Positions 53,062 through 61,422 of a stretch of 64,000 nt of DNA are shown here, one piece after another. Positions within the stretch are counted from its first letter, which is position 1. Every line of letters starts with the position of its first letter. The notes below the pieces were generated by a model. That model was not told the origin of the DNA, did no database searches, and was given only the letters and a program-made list of their open reading frames with translations. This DNA comes from Fodinibius salipaludis (GTDB lineage: Bacteria; Bacteroidota; Rhodothermia; Balneolales; Balneolaceae): the NCBI RefSeq assembly GCF_002287075.1, contig NZ_NSKE01000004.1, forward strand, positions 186,001 through 250,000, written 5' to 3'. A program made the translations under genes and the position numbers.

Positions 53062-53958
53062 ATGGCGCAAGTAATTACCTCCGCAGATCAAATCGATTTC
53101 ACCGTTGATGAACGTCCATCCATGCCCTTACCCACCGAGGTACTGATGGTACGGCCGCTGCACTTTTCTGTAGATTATGTTATCAATCCCCACATGGCGG
53201 ATCAAGTGGGTAAAGTGGATAAAATTGAAGCTAACAATGAGTGGGAACTCGTACGATCGCTGTTCGACCAGGTCGGTATGAACATCCACGTTATCGAAGA
53301 TCAGGAAGGACTGCCCGATATGGTTTTTTGTGCCAATCAGAGCTTACCCTATATCGACGAAGACGGTAATGAACATGTTTTTATGAGTATCATGCATGCC
53401 GATGAGCGCAAAGATGAAGTTCCCTATATTGAGCAGTGGTACCGCCAAAATGGTTATAAAATCCATTTCTTAGATGAAGATAACATCAGCGACTTCGAAG
53501 GATGCGGCGACGCCATATGGCATACGGGCAAACGCCTGCTGTGGGGCGGATATGGGTACCGATCGTCATTGGAGGCCTACGAAACTATTTCCGACACTTT
53601 TGATGTACCTATTTTAGCCCTTGAGCTTGTCGATGAATCGTTCTACCACCTCGATACCTGTTTTTGTGTGTTAGATGAAGATACAGCTCTTATATATCCC
53701 GAGGCCTTTACCAATGAGGGACTCGAAATGATTAACAAAATGTTTGATACCGTTATCCAAGCTTCTAAATACGAGGCCGAGGAACTTTTTGCGTGCAATG
53801 CCTCTTGTCCCGACGGACGCAATGTGATCATCCAACAGGGCTGCACCGACGTTAATAAGAACCTGCGTGATAATGGGTTTTCGGTCCACGAGGTAAGCAC
53901 CTATGAATTCCTCAAAAGCGGTGGCAGTGTCTTCTGCATGAAAATGTTGCTGTGGTAG
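53062..53958 (+). CDS. Arginine deiminase/dimethylargininase (DDAH)-like guanidino hydrolase
   Basis: A 298-residue enzyme of the amidinotransferase/deiminase superfamily. The five-bladed fold is suggested by PDMVFCANQSLPYI and the acid motif FEGCGDAIW (E146, D150), the catalytic histidine H196 in SFYHLDTCF, and the C-terminal nucleophile C292 in SGGSVFCMKM. These are the catalytic residues of DDAH and arginine deiminase. Which guanidino substrate it uses (arginine, dimethylarginine or succinylarginine-like) cannot be read from the sequence. Monocistronic, with a terminator about 100 bases after the stop. Confidence 0.88.
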   Translation: MAQVITSADQIDFTVDERPSMPLPTEVLMVRPLHFSVDYVINPHMADQVGKVDKIEANNEWELVRSLFDQVGMNIHVIEDQEGLPDMVFCANQSLPYIDEDGNEHVFMSIMHADERKDEVPYIEQWYRQNGYKIHFLDEDNISDFEGCGDAIWHTGKRLLWGGYGYRSSLEAYETISDTFDVPILALELVDESFYHLDTCFCVLDEDTALIYPEAFTNEGLEMINKMFDTVIQASKYEAEELFACNASCPDGRNVIIQQGCTDVNKNLRDNGFSVHEVSTYEFLKSGGSVFCMKMLLW

Positions 53959-54009
53959 GGAAGTATTGAGTGATGAATAGTGAGTATTGAGATAACCTTC
54001 AGTCACTTG

Positions 54010-54030
54010 TTCCGTACCTCCGGTGCGGAA
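54010..54030. repeat. Hairpin after the DDAH-like gene
   Basis: TTCCGTACC (54010-54018), TCC, GGTGCGGAA (54022-54030): a 9-base stem with one mismatch, without a T-run. It precedes the terminator at 54050. Confidence 0.5.
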
Positions 54031-54049
54031 TATTTCTTCTTCACATTCT

Positions 54050-54080
54050 GGCACCGTTGCTCTGCGGCGGTGCCTTTTTT
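54050..54080 (+). terminator. Rho-independent terminator after the DDAH-like gene
   Basis: GGCACCG (54050-54056) pairs with CGGTGCC (54068-54074), followed by six T residues. It is in the right place and orientation to end the DDAH-like transcript. Confidence 0.85.
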
Positions 54081-54107
54081 ATCTCTTAATGATGTAATCT
54101 AATCTCC

Positions 54108-54236
54108 GTGTCATGCTGAACTTGTGCTTCGAAGCCTTAGCGAAGTAGTACTTGTTTCAGCATCTATACTTCGAATAAAAAATTCCAGAACTAACAGCTT
54201 TTACTTCCAGACCCTAAAATAAATTCAGGGTGACAC
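54108..54236. repeat. 129-base composite GTCATGCTGAA element
   Basis: Ends GTGTCATGCTGAA and TTCAGGGTGACAC are terminal inverted repeats with mismatches. After ACTTGT the element contains an extra GCTTCGAAGCCTTAGCGAAG followed by TAGT and a second ACTTGT, as if a second small inverted repeat (CTTCG/CGAAG) had been inserted with a 6-base duplication. Confidence 0.75.
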
Positions 54237-54412
54237 GAAGCTTTTTATTGAATATACCATAATTTGTATCTACTGTTACCTCTTACGTTCCGTAGCTCTA
54301 CCTCGGTACTTTTTAAATTTTTTAACGGATTAAGGAAATTACAGGTAATTCAATTACTCACCACTCGTTACTCAATACGTAAGTGTAATTTCAACACTCA
54401 CAAACTTACAAC

Positions 54413-54619
54413 TTGATGAAACATAAAGGAAAATCCCAGGGAACTGAATTTCGTTGTGCGTATTGTGGAGAAGTTAACCACACTTTCGTCGATCCCTCCC
54501 AAGGTAAGACGCAAAAATATATTGAAGATTGCCAGGTTTGCTGTCGCCCGAATGAACTTTCTGTTTCCTATGATCAATGGAATGAAGAATTCATCATCCA
54601 AGGTCGGCAGGCTCAGTAA
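54413..54619 (+). CDS. CPXCG motif cysteine-rich protein
   Basis: A 68-residue protein with a CAYCGE pair and a DCQVCCRPNELSV stretch, which matches the CPXCG cysteine-rich family (Cys_rich_CPXG) along its whole length; the first motif is CAYCG instead of CPYCG. The spacing CxxC-N-CxxC suggests a zinc ribbon-like fold. Function is unknown. A second ATG follows immediately (MMKHKG), so the start may be one codon later. It is preceded by a repeat-rich gap and followed by a hairpin and the structured region before carA. Confidence 0.85.
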   Translation: MMKHKGKSQGTEFRCAYCGEVNHTFVDPSQGKTQKYIEDCQVCCRPNELSVSYDQWNEEFIIQGRQAQ

Positions 54620-54641
54620 GTAAACACCTCAAAACTTATAG

Positions 54642-54667
54642 AAAACTCCCGTTGAAAATAGAGTTTT
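54642..54667 (+). terminator. Hairpin after the CPXCG gene
   Basis: AAAACTC (54642-54648) pairs with GAGTTTT (54661-54667) around a 12-base loop, 22 bases after the stop. T-richness beyond the stem is modest, so it is a weak terminator. Confidence 0.5.
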
Positions 54668-54669
54668 GG

Positions 54670-54891
54670 ATTTGTATCTTTCCACAGTTTTGCGCTGAAG
54701 CTGAATAAAAGCGCACAAATTTTGAAATCTTGATGGTCTAAAAGTACACTTTTGATCTACCAATCTACGAAATTTGAAGTAGGGGGCAGGCTCAACTGCC
54801 TCAAAAAGTTTCCGAACGGCACTTCGATTCGGAAATCTCACATTCCATTCCCTTTTTTAAAATCCGACTTTTTGTTAGTCGGATTTTTTTT
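54670..54891 (+). ncRNA. Structured leader or small RNA upstream of carA (candidate)
   Basis: No gene is supported here, but four hairpins follow each other: TGCGCT/AGCGCA (54691-54715), AAAAGT/ACTTTT (54740-54753), GGGGCAG/CTGCCTC (54783-54802, one G-T pair) and the perfect TTTCCGAA/TTCGGAAA (54809-54835). An intrinsic terminator ends the stretch. Only about 41 bases then remain before the carA ATG, with no obvious promoter there. This fits either a cis-acting attenuator leader of carAB or an independent small RNA. It lacks the hallmarks of SRP RNA, tmRNA or a PyrR binding site that I can recognise. Confidence 0.5.
54859..54891 (+). terminator. Strong intrinsic terminator just before carA
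   Basis: AAATCCGACT (54860-54869) pairs with AGTCGGATTT (54877-54886), followed by a further run of T (eight T in all from 54884). It ends about 41 bases before the carA start codon, a position typical of attenuators. Confidence 0.85.
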
Positions 54892-54932
54892 ATGTCTAAA
54901 CTTTAATTCTACAAAACCAATACACCCTCACT

Positions 54933-56051
54933 ATGTCACTCTATCCCAGAGATAAAGCTATCATTGCTCTATCCGACGGCACCGTCGAACACGGCTTTGC
55001 TATCGGCAAAAAAGGCACCACCGGCGGTGAACTTTGCTTTAACACCAGCATGGTTGGCTACCAGGAAATTTTTACCGACCCCAGCTACTATGGTCAGCTT
55101 ATGATGATGACCTATCCCCATATCGGGAATTACGGCACCATGAGCCGCGACGACGAAGCGCGAAAAGTGATGATTGCCGGACTCATCGTCCGATCATTTT
55201 CGTGGGAACACAGCAATTCACAAGCCGACGGCAACCTACAGGAATATTTGGAACGCAACGAAGTGGTCGGTATCACCGGTATTGATACCCGAAAGCTGGT
55301 TCGCCACATCCGCAGCAAAGGAGTAATGAATGCCGTTATCTCATCCACTGAACTCGACGAAGACAAATTGGTGGAAAAAGCTAAAAACTGGGATGATATG
55401 GTCGGCCTTGAGCTGGCGACTGAAGTTACGCGCCCGGAACCCCAGACGGTTCACAGTGACGGCCCCTTTAAAGTGGCGGCCTTCGACTACGGCATAAAAC
55501 AAAGTATTATTGACAATTTAGTTGAACGGGGATGCACGCTCCGCGTTTTTCCCGCCAAAGGCGATTTCAAAGAGGAGCTCGACCAATGGAATCCCGACGG
55601 ATTTTTCTTTAGTAACGGTCCCGGTGACCCCGATGCTACAGCCGAATACGCTTTGGATGCAGTGAACTATGCCAAGGAAACCGGCAAACCTATATTCGGA
55701 ATTTGTCTTGGCCATCAGCTGATGGCACTATCGGAAGGTATCGAAACAACCAAAATGTATGTCGGTCACCGCGGTGCCAATCACCCGGTTAAAAATATAG
55801 ACACGGGATTAGTCGAAATCACCACTCAAAATCATGGCTTCGCTGTAGATGAAGAAGCCCTTGACGAATCAAAAGTGGAAGTAACACATAAAAACTTGAA
55901 TGACGGTACGATTGAGGGACTGCGATTCAAGAATTTTCCCGGCATGTCGGTGCAATATCATCCCGAGGCATCGCCCGGGCCGCATGATTCTCGCTACCTC
56001 TTTGACCAATTCCTGGATATGATCAAAGAAGGAAAAGGCGAACCCGTTTAA
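54933..56051 (+). CDS. carA: Carbamoyl-phosphate synthase, glutaminase (small) subunit
   Basis: Hydrolyses glutamine and passes ammonia to CarB for carbamoyl phosphate, the precursor of pyrimidines and arginine. The N-terminal CarA domain (LSDGTVEHGFAIGKKGTTGG, FTDPSYYGQLMMMTYPHIGN) is followed by the class I glutaminase domain: FFSNGPGDP, nucleophile C258 in FGICLGHQLM, and H343/E345 in YHPEASPGPHD. Length (372) is normal. It is preceded by a terminator-ended structured leader and followed after 80 bases by carB. Confidence 0.97.
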   Translation: MSLYPRDKAIIALSDGTVEHGFAIGKKGTTGGELCFNTSMVGYQEIFTDPSYYGQLMMMTYPHIGNYGTMSRDDEARKVMIAGLIVRSFSWEHSNSQADGNLQEYLERNEVVGITGIDTRKLVRHIRSKGVMNAVISSTELDEDKLVEKAKNWDDMVGLELATEVTRPEPQTVHSDGPFKVAAFDYGIKQSIIDNLVERGCTLRVFPAKGDFKEELDQWNPDGFFFSNGPGDPDATAEYALDAVNYAKETGKPIFGICLGHQLMALSEGIETTKMYVGHRGANHPVKNIDTGLVEITTQNHGFAVDEEALDESKVEVTHKNLNDGTIEGLRFKNFPGMSVQYHPEASPGPHDSRYLFDQFLDMIKEGKGEPV

Positions 56052-56064
56052 ATCTAATAGATAC

Positions 56065-56084
56065 AGGCGTATCGCAATACGCCT
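56065..56084. repeat. GGCGTATCGCAATACGCC hairpin between carA and carB
   Basis: AGGCGTAT (56065-56072), CGCA, ATACGCCT (56077-56084). The 18-base core is identical to the repeat at 41128-41145 beside hemB. Confidence 0.85.
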
Positions 56085-56131
56085 CAACGCTTCAAATTAT
56101 AATCTATCACGAATAGACCACCACAAGCCAA

Positions 56132-58969
56132 ATGCCACGACGCGACGACATCAACAAAATTCTTATCATCGGATCAGGACCAATTGTAATCGGCCAAGCA
56201 TGTGAATTTGACTACTCCGGATCACAGGCCTGCAAATCACTTCGCGAAGACGGTTACGAAGTAGTGCTCATAAATTCCAATCCGGCGACTATCATGACGG
56301 ACCCTATGATGGCCGATGAAATTTACCTGAAGCCGCTTACCGAAGAGTCCATCAAAGAAATTGTGGAAATCGAAAATCCCGATGCCGTACTACCCACCAT
56401 GGGCGGACAAACGGGACTTAACTTGACCCGAAATCTACAGCAGGAAAATTATTGGACGGAACATAATATTCAAGTGATTGGCGTGGATATTGATGCCGTT
56501 GATATCACCGAAGATCGACAACAATTTCGCGATCTAATGGATGAAATCGATATCCCGCAGTGCCGAAGTCGGGCTGCCGAATCGATGCTGGAAGCCAAAG
56601 AAATTACGGAAGAACTGGGGGGGCTGCCAATTGTAATTCGTCCCTCCTTTACCATGGGCGGAGCCGGCGGAGGTATCGTATGGAGTGAAGACGAATTTGA
56701 ACGCAAAGTTCGCCGCGGACTGGAAATGAGTCCGGTACACCGCGTGCTCATCGAAGAATCTATTTTCGGATGGAAAGAATACGAGCTCGAACTACTGCGT
56801 GATCCCAATGATAATGTCGTCATTATCTGTACGGTTGAGAATATCGATCCGATGGGCGTACACACTGGTGACTCGGTGACCGTAGCTCCATCCCAAACGC
56901 TAACCGACAAGCAGTTCCAGATGCTGCGCGATGCCGCTATTAAAATGATGCGCTCAATCGGAACCTTCGCCGGAGGATGTAACGTGCAGTTTGCCGTTGA
57001 GCCGGGCAGTGACCGATTTGTCGCTATTGAAATTAATCCGCGCGTGAGCCGATCTTCCGCTCTCGCGTCTAAAGCAACTGGGTACCCCATTGCTAAAATT
57101 GCAACCAAACTTGCGGTGGGATACAACCTCGACGAGCTGCCCAATCCCATTACCGGAAACACTTCAGCCTGCTTTGAGCCATCTATCGACTACGTCATTG
57201 TGAAGGCTCCGCGCTTCAACTTCGAGAAGTTCCCCAATGTGGATGAAGAACTTACCACACAAATGAAGGCGGTGGGCGAAGTGATGTCGATCGGACGAAA
57301 TTTCCCTGAAGCGCTGAATAAAGCCTATCAGTCACTGGAAATTGGTCGTGCCGGATTGGGTGCTGACGGATACAACGAGATTGATCGCAAGGAGGTCCGC
57401 GAACGACTCAAGAAGCCGTACTGGGATCGTATGCTGAATATACGCAATGCCTTTAAGTTTGGCGCTTCGGTTGAAGAAATTGCCGATATCACCAAAGTAG
57501 ACCCGTGGTTTCTGCAGCAAATTCGATACATGGTATCGCTCGAAAATCGCACCGAGGGACAATCGCTTGATACCATCAGCAAAGATGACCTGTTTGAGCT
57601 TAAGCAAGCCGGCTTTGGTGATGAACAGATTGCCTGGCTGCTGAGCCAGAGTAATGGCGAAGTCACCCAGAAGCAAGTGCGTAAAAAACGACATGAATTA
57701 AATCTAAAACCCTCATTCAAAGTCGTAGATACCTGCGCGGCAGAATTTCCCGCAGAAACTCCCTATTTCTACTCGGCTTACGAAGGTGAAAATGAAAGTG
57801 AAGTATCCGACAAGAGAAAAGTGATCATCCTGGGCAGCGGACCCAACCGTATCGGTCAGGGTATTGAGTTCGATTACTCCTGCGTGCATGCCGTGCAGGC
57901 CGCGCAGGAAATGGGCTACGAAGCCATTATGATCAACTGTAATCCCGAAACCGTTTCCACTGATTTCGATACTGCGGACAAACTCTACTTTGAGCCGGTA
58001 TTCTGGGAGCGCGTCATGGATATTTATGAGCACGAACAACCCGAGGGCGTCATCCTTCAGGTAGGTGGACAAACAGCGTTAAAATTGGGCAAAAAGTTTG
58101 TCGAAGAAGGGATCAAGATCTTTGGAACTGATTTCGAGATGATCAACTTTGCTGAAGACCGGGGATCGTTCTCCGAATTTCTACGAGATCTCGACATCCC
58201 CTTCCCCTCTTACGGAACAGCCGAAGACGTGGAAGGCGCACTCGAAATTGCAGATCGTATTGGCTACCCGGTGCTCATTCGTCCCAGTTACGTGCTCGGT
58301 GGACAGGGAATGCGTATTGCCGTTAAGCAAGAAGAGCTCGAATTCTATACCGAACGCGTCCTCGACACCCATCCCGAAAATGCCTTCCTCATCGACAAGT
58401 TTTTAGAAAATGCTGTTGAGGTAGATGTCGATGCCGTATACGACGGAGAGGACATGCATATCGCAGGTATCATGCAGCATATTGAACCGGCCGGAGTTCA
58501 CTCCGGGGATTCAACAGCCGTAATTCCGACCTATTCGCTGAGCGATACAGCCATTGACAAGATCAAAAAGTATCACGAGAAAATTGCCTCAAATATGAAC
58601 ATCAAAGGCTTCTTGAATGTACAGTATGCCGTTAAAGGCGACGATGTGTATGTACTGGAAGCCAATCCGCGATCTACACGGACGATTCCGTTCCTTGCTA
58701 AAGCAACAGAACGTCCCGAAGCACAAATTGCGGTAAAGGTTATGCTGGGGGCCAAACTCAAAGACTTTGATAAAGAAGATTTAACCTCCAAACTCCAGAA
58801 ATGGGCGATCAAAGAACCGGTATTCCCATTTGATAAGTTTCCGGAGGTCAAAAAAGAACTCGGTCCCGAGATGAAATCCACCGGAGAAACGATCTACTTT
58901 ATGGAGGATTTCAACGATGAACACTTCAAAAAACCATACGAGTTTAAAAACCTTTATCTAAGCAAGTAA
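56132..58969 (+). CDS. carB: Carbamoyl-phosphate synthase large subunit lacking the MGS allosteric domain
   Basis: Makes carbamoyl phosphate from bicarbonate, ammonia and two ATP. Both ATP-grasp halves are present: GSGPIVIGQACEFDYSG and IRPSFTMGGAGGGIVW in the first, GSGPNRIGQGIEFDYSC and IRPSYVLGGQGM in the second. The protein has 945 residues and stops soon after GPEMKSTGETIYFMEDF, whereas E. coli CarB (1073) continues with the C-terminal methylglyoxal-synthase-like domain that binds UMP, IMP and ornithine. The ending ...KNLYLSK looks natural and resembles Bacteroidota CarB proteins of similar length, so this is a lineage form, not a truncation. Direct nucleotide feedback on this enzyme is therefore not expected. 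Confidence 0.96.
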   Translation: MPRRDDINKILIIGSGPIVIGQACEFDYSGSQACKSLREDGYEVVLINSNPATIMTDPMMADEIYLKPLTEESIKEIVEIENPDAVLPTMGGQTGLNLTRNLQQENYWTEHNIQVIGVDIDAVDITEDRQQFRDLMDEIDIPQCRSRAAESMLEAKEITEELGGLPIVIRPSFTMGGAGGGIVWSEDEFERKVRRGLEMSPVHRVLIEESIFGWKEYELELLRDPNDNVVIICTVENIDPMGVHTGDSVTVAPSQTLTDKQFQMLRDAAIKMMRSIGTFAGGCNVQFAVEPGSDRFVAIEINPRVSRSSALASKATGYPIAKIATKLAVGYNLDELPNPITGNTSACFEPSIDYVIVKAPRFNFEKFPNVDEELTTQMKAVGEVMSIGRNFPEALNKAYQSLEIGRAGLGADGYNEIDRKEVRERLKKPYWDRMLNIRNAFKFGASVEEIADITKVDPWFLQQIRYMVSLENRTEGQSLDTISKDDLFELKQAGFGDEQIAWLLSQSNGEVTQKQVRKKRHELNLKPSFKVVDTCAAEFPAETPYFYSAYEGENESEVSDKRKVIILGSGPNRIGQGIEFDYSCVHAVQAAQEMGYEAIMINCNPETVSTDFDTADKLYFEPVFWERVMDIYEHEQPEGVILQVGGQTALKLGKKFVEEGIKIFGTDFEMINFAEDRGSFSEFLRDLDIPFPSYGTAEDVEGALEIADRIGYPVLIRPSYVLGGQGMRIAVKQEELEFYTERVLDTHPENAFLIDKFLENAVEVDVDAVYDGEDMHIAGIMQHIEPAGVHSGDSTAVIPTYSLSDTAIDKIKKYHEKIASNMNIKGFLNVQYAVKGDDVYVLEANPRSTRTIPFLAKATERPEAQIAVKVMLGAKLKDFDKEDLTSKLQKWAIKEPVFPFDKFPEVKKELGPEMKSTGETIYFMEDFNDEHFKKPYEFKNLYLSK

Positions 58970-58996
58970 TAACGTTATATTTACCTATCTTTTTAG

Positions 58997-59028
58997 CAGA
59001 TGCCATCGCTCAAATGCGATGGCATCTG
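58997..59028 (+). terminator. Long perfect hairpin after carB
   Basis: CAGATGCCATCGC (58997-59009) pairs with GCGATGGCATCTG (59016-59028), a perfect 13-base stem with a 6-base loop, 28 bases after the carB stop. No T-run follows, so it may end transcription only weakly or protect the carAB 3' end. Confidence 0.65.
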
Positions 59029-59096
59029 TATTCACAGCCTTTATTTTAAAACGGTTTAATAGTAGTAATTAATAACCCACTTTATCTGTATAATCA

Positions 59097-59113
59097 GATA
59101 AATCAGATTTATC
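59097..59113. promoter_or_regulatory. Dyad immediately upstream of recQ
   Basis: GATAAATC (59097-59104), A, GATTTATC (59106-59113) is a perfect 17-base dyad ending eight bases before the recQ ATG; AATCAGAT also repeats directly beside it. It could be an operator over the recQ start or an RNA hairpin that masks ribosome binding. Confidence 0.45.
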
Positions 59114-59121
59114 AGCGATAC

Positions 59122-61302
59122 ATGATCACAGAAGCGCGCAACAAACTTAACAACGTTTTTGGTTTTGAGGATTTTCGTCCCCTGCAGGAGGATATTATTT
59201 CAAACGTCATGGACGAGAAAGATACGCTCGTCATCATGCCCACGGGCGGAGGAAAATCGCTTTGCTACCAAATTCCGGCACTCCTTTTTGATGGGTTGAC
59301 CATCGTTGTATCACCACTTATTTCGCTGATGAAAGATCAGGTTGAGCAGCTCCAACAGTATGATATTCCGGCTATTTATCTCAACAGCTCGCTTACCGAA
59401 CAAGAATACGAGCACAACATACAGCGATTAAAAAACAAGGAGATAAAAATGCTGTATCTCGCGCCGGAAACGCTTCTAATGGACCGGACACGCAATCTGC
59501 TTTCCAATCAAAATATTGACCTGTTTACAATTGATGAAGCTCACTGTATTTCAGAATGGGGCCACGATTTCCGTCCCGACTACCGGGAACTCACCAAAGT
59601 TCGGGACGACTTTCCCAATGCTACATGTTTAGCGCTTACGGCCACAGCCACCCCGCGCGTGCGCCAAGACATTAAAGAGGTACTGGAATTTGAAGAGTCC
59701 GATACCTTTTTGGCCAGCTTTGATCGCAAAAACCTATTCTTGAAAGTAGCTGATAAAGATGATCCGGTGGAGCAAACACTCGACTTTCTCTATACGCGAA
59801 AAAAACAATCTGGTATTATCTACTGCTTTTCCCGTAAACAGGTCGAAGAACTTTTTGTAGAGCTCAAAAAGGCAGGACATTCCGTCAAGCCCTATCATGC
59901 GGGATTATCAAAAAAGCTTCGCAATCGTAACCAAGAGCTTTTTATTCGTGATGATATCTCTATTATCGTAGCCACTATTGCTTTTGGCATGGGTATCGAT
60001 AAATCCAATGTACGCTTCGTGATGCACTACGATATGCCCAAAAATATCGAATCGTATTATCAGCAAATCGGTCGGGCCGGACGTGACGGACTTCGATCGG
60101 ATTGCCTGCTTCTTTACAGTCGGTCAGATAAGCAAAAGATTCAGTACTTCATCAATCAAAAAGAAGGCAAAGAAAAAGAGGTGGCCGAAAAGCATCTCAA
60201 AGATCTTATGAAGTTTTTGGAAACCGATGAGTGCCGTCGTGTACCGCTGATGAAATACTTTGGCGAAACATATGAAAAAGATGAATGCGGAATGTGTGAC
60301 AACTGCTTGTCGGTGGATGCCGAAGTAGAAGATTTGACGGTCCAAGCACAAAAAATGCTCTCTTGTATTGCCCGTACCAACGAAGAATTTGACGCCTATT
60401 ATATTGCTGATATTCTGCGCGGATCCACCAAAGAAAAAGTATTAGAAAACGGCCACGATGAGCTCTCAACTTATGATATTGGCAACGAGTGGGCTAAGGA
60501 GCACTGGATTCTGCTGGCTCGGTTATTAGTTAAACAGGGATACCTGGGGCGTGAGGAACAACACGGAGCACTGAGTATCAGCGACCAAGGAAAAGCGGTA
60601 CTGGACGGCAAAGAAAATGTATTTGGAGTACTCGACCGCAGTGATACTGTTGTTGATGATGAGGCTATCGATCGAACCTCAGCCGATGTTGAAAACAATT
60701 ATGATAAAGACCTGTTTGAGCAACTGAGAAAGAAACGTAAAGAACTGGCCGATGAACAATCAGTACCTCCTCATGCTATTTTCCCGGATACAACACTGAT
60801 GGAAATGGCATACTACTATCCCCAGTCCAAAGATAATTTAACACCCATTTATGGTGTTGGATCGGTAAAACTAAAAAAATACGCCACTGATTTTCTAAAA
60901 ATCATCAACAAATATTGTCGTGCCAACGATATCGAAGAAAACACCGAATCGCTGCAGGAGAAAAAAGAGAAACAGCAGGAGTACGGTGAACCACATGAGC
61001 GAATCGGCAAAGAATTTAATGCCGGCAAATCAATTGATCATCTGGCCGAACAATTTGGCGTCAAGGATGTCACTATCATCAATCATCTAAAGAAATACCT
61101 CAAGGAAGGAAATACGCTTCGTCCGGAAGGCATTGTTAAAGCTTCTTCGCTTTCTACCCGTAAGCGTGATGAAGTACTGGAAGTTATGGATGAAGTTCCC
61201 ACCCATATGCTGCGAAAAGTTTATACGGAACTCGATAAAGACGTGAGCTATAGCGAACTCCGTATCATCCAGCTATATTACATGGCCAAAAACAACAAGT
61301 AA
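59122..61302 (+). CDS. recQ: RecQ family ATP-dependent DNA helicase
   Basis: 3'-5' DNA helicase used in recombination and replication-fork repair. Motif I is [15 protein letters not shown], motif [17 protein letters not shown], motif [11 protein letters not shown]. The zinc-binding cysteines follow ([22 protein letters not shown]), then a winged-helix RQC domain and an HRDC-like domain ([26 protein letters not shown]). Residues about 620-726 form an extra C-terminal helix-turn-helix domain (HTH_40 type, [19 protein letters not shown]), common in Bacteroidota RecQ. Length 726. No operon partner is closer than about 120 bases. Confidence 0.95.
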   Translation: MITEARNKLNNVFGFEDFRPLQEDIISNVMDEKDTLVIMPTGGGKSLCYQIPALLFDGLTIVVSPLISLMKDQVEQLQQYDIPAIYLNSSLTEQEYEHNIQRLKNKEIKMLYLAPETLLMDRTRNLLSNQNIDLFTIDEAHCISEWGHDFRPDYRELTKVRDDFPNATCLALTATATPRVRQDIKEVLEFEESDTFLASFDRKNLFLKVADKDDPVEQTLDFLYTRKKQSGIIYCFSRKQVEELFVELKKAGHSVKPYHAGLSKKLRNRNQELFIRDDISIIVATIAFGMGIDKSNVRFVMHYDMPKNIESYYQQIGRAGRDGLRSDCLLLYSRSDKQKIQYFINQKEGKEKEVAEKHLKDLMKFLETDECRRVPLMKYFGETYEKDECGMCDNCLSVDAEVEDLTVQAQKMLSCIARTNEEFDAYYIADILRGSTKEKVLENGHDELSTYDIGNEWAKEHWILLARLLVKQGYLGREEQHGALSISDQGKAVLDGKENVFGVLDRSDTVVDDEAIDRTSADVENNYDKDLFEQLRKKRKELADEQSVPPHAIFPDTTLMEMAYYYPQSKDNLTPIYGVGSVKLKKYATDFLKIINKYCRANDIEENTESLQEKKEKQQEYGEPHERIGKEFNAGKSIDHLAEQFGVKDVTIINHLKKYLKEGNTLRPEGIVKASSLSTRKRDEVLEVMDEVPTHMLRKVYTELDKDVSYSELRIIQLYYMAKNNK

Positions 61303-61422
61303 CATAACGCTCCGGGCGAAACTCGTTCGCAATTCTTTGGTCTTACCAACCATTTATATCACATCTGAGGTGATCTTTTCTTATCATTCGAGGTGTATTA
61401 ACCTAAATTTGAATACTGTTCT

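Larger units (their letters stand above)
53959..54412. other. Repeat-rich non-coding gap after the DDAH-like gene
   Basis: A 454-base stretch with no supported gene. It holds a diverged inverted pair (GTATTGAGTGATGAATAGTG at 53963 and the complement of GTATTGAGTAACGAGTGGTG at 54351-54378), two hairpins, one of them a terminator, and the 129-base GTCATGCTGAA element at 54108-54236. The stretch 54237-54350 shows nothing clear; it may hold the promoter of the CPXCG gene. Confidence 0.6.

Noticed and set aside
54670-54891. SRP RNA, 6S RNA or tmRNA as identity of the hairpin-rich region before carA
   Set aside because: No GGAAGG-type SRP loop, no paired ends of a long 6S-like rod, and no CCA-ended tRNA-like domain; kept only as an unassigned structured leader or small RNA.
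56470-57162. Long open frame (230 codons) on the minus strand inside carB
   Set aside because: It is antisense to the conserved first ATP-grasp half of carB, its product is low-complexity Ser/Arg/Ile-rich, and it has no ribosome binding site; a codon-bias shadow.
58700-58969. CarB cut short by frameshift
   Set aside because: The ending after GPEMKSTGE is smooth, the next stretch contains a hairpin and no continuing MGS-like frame, and Bacteroidota CarB proteins are known at this length.
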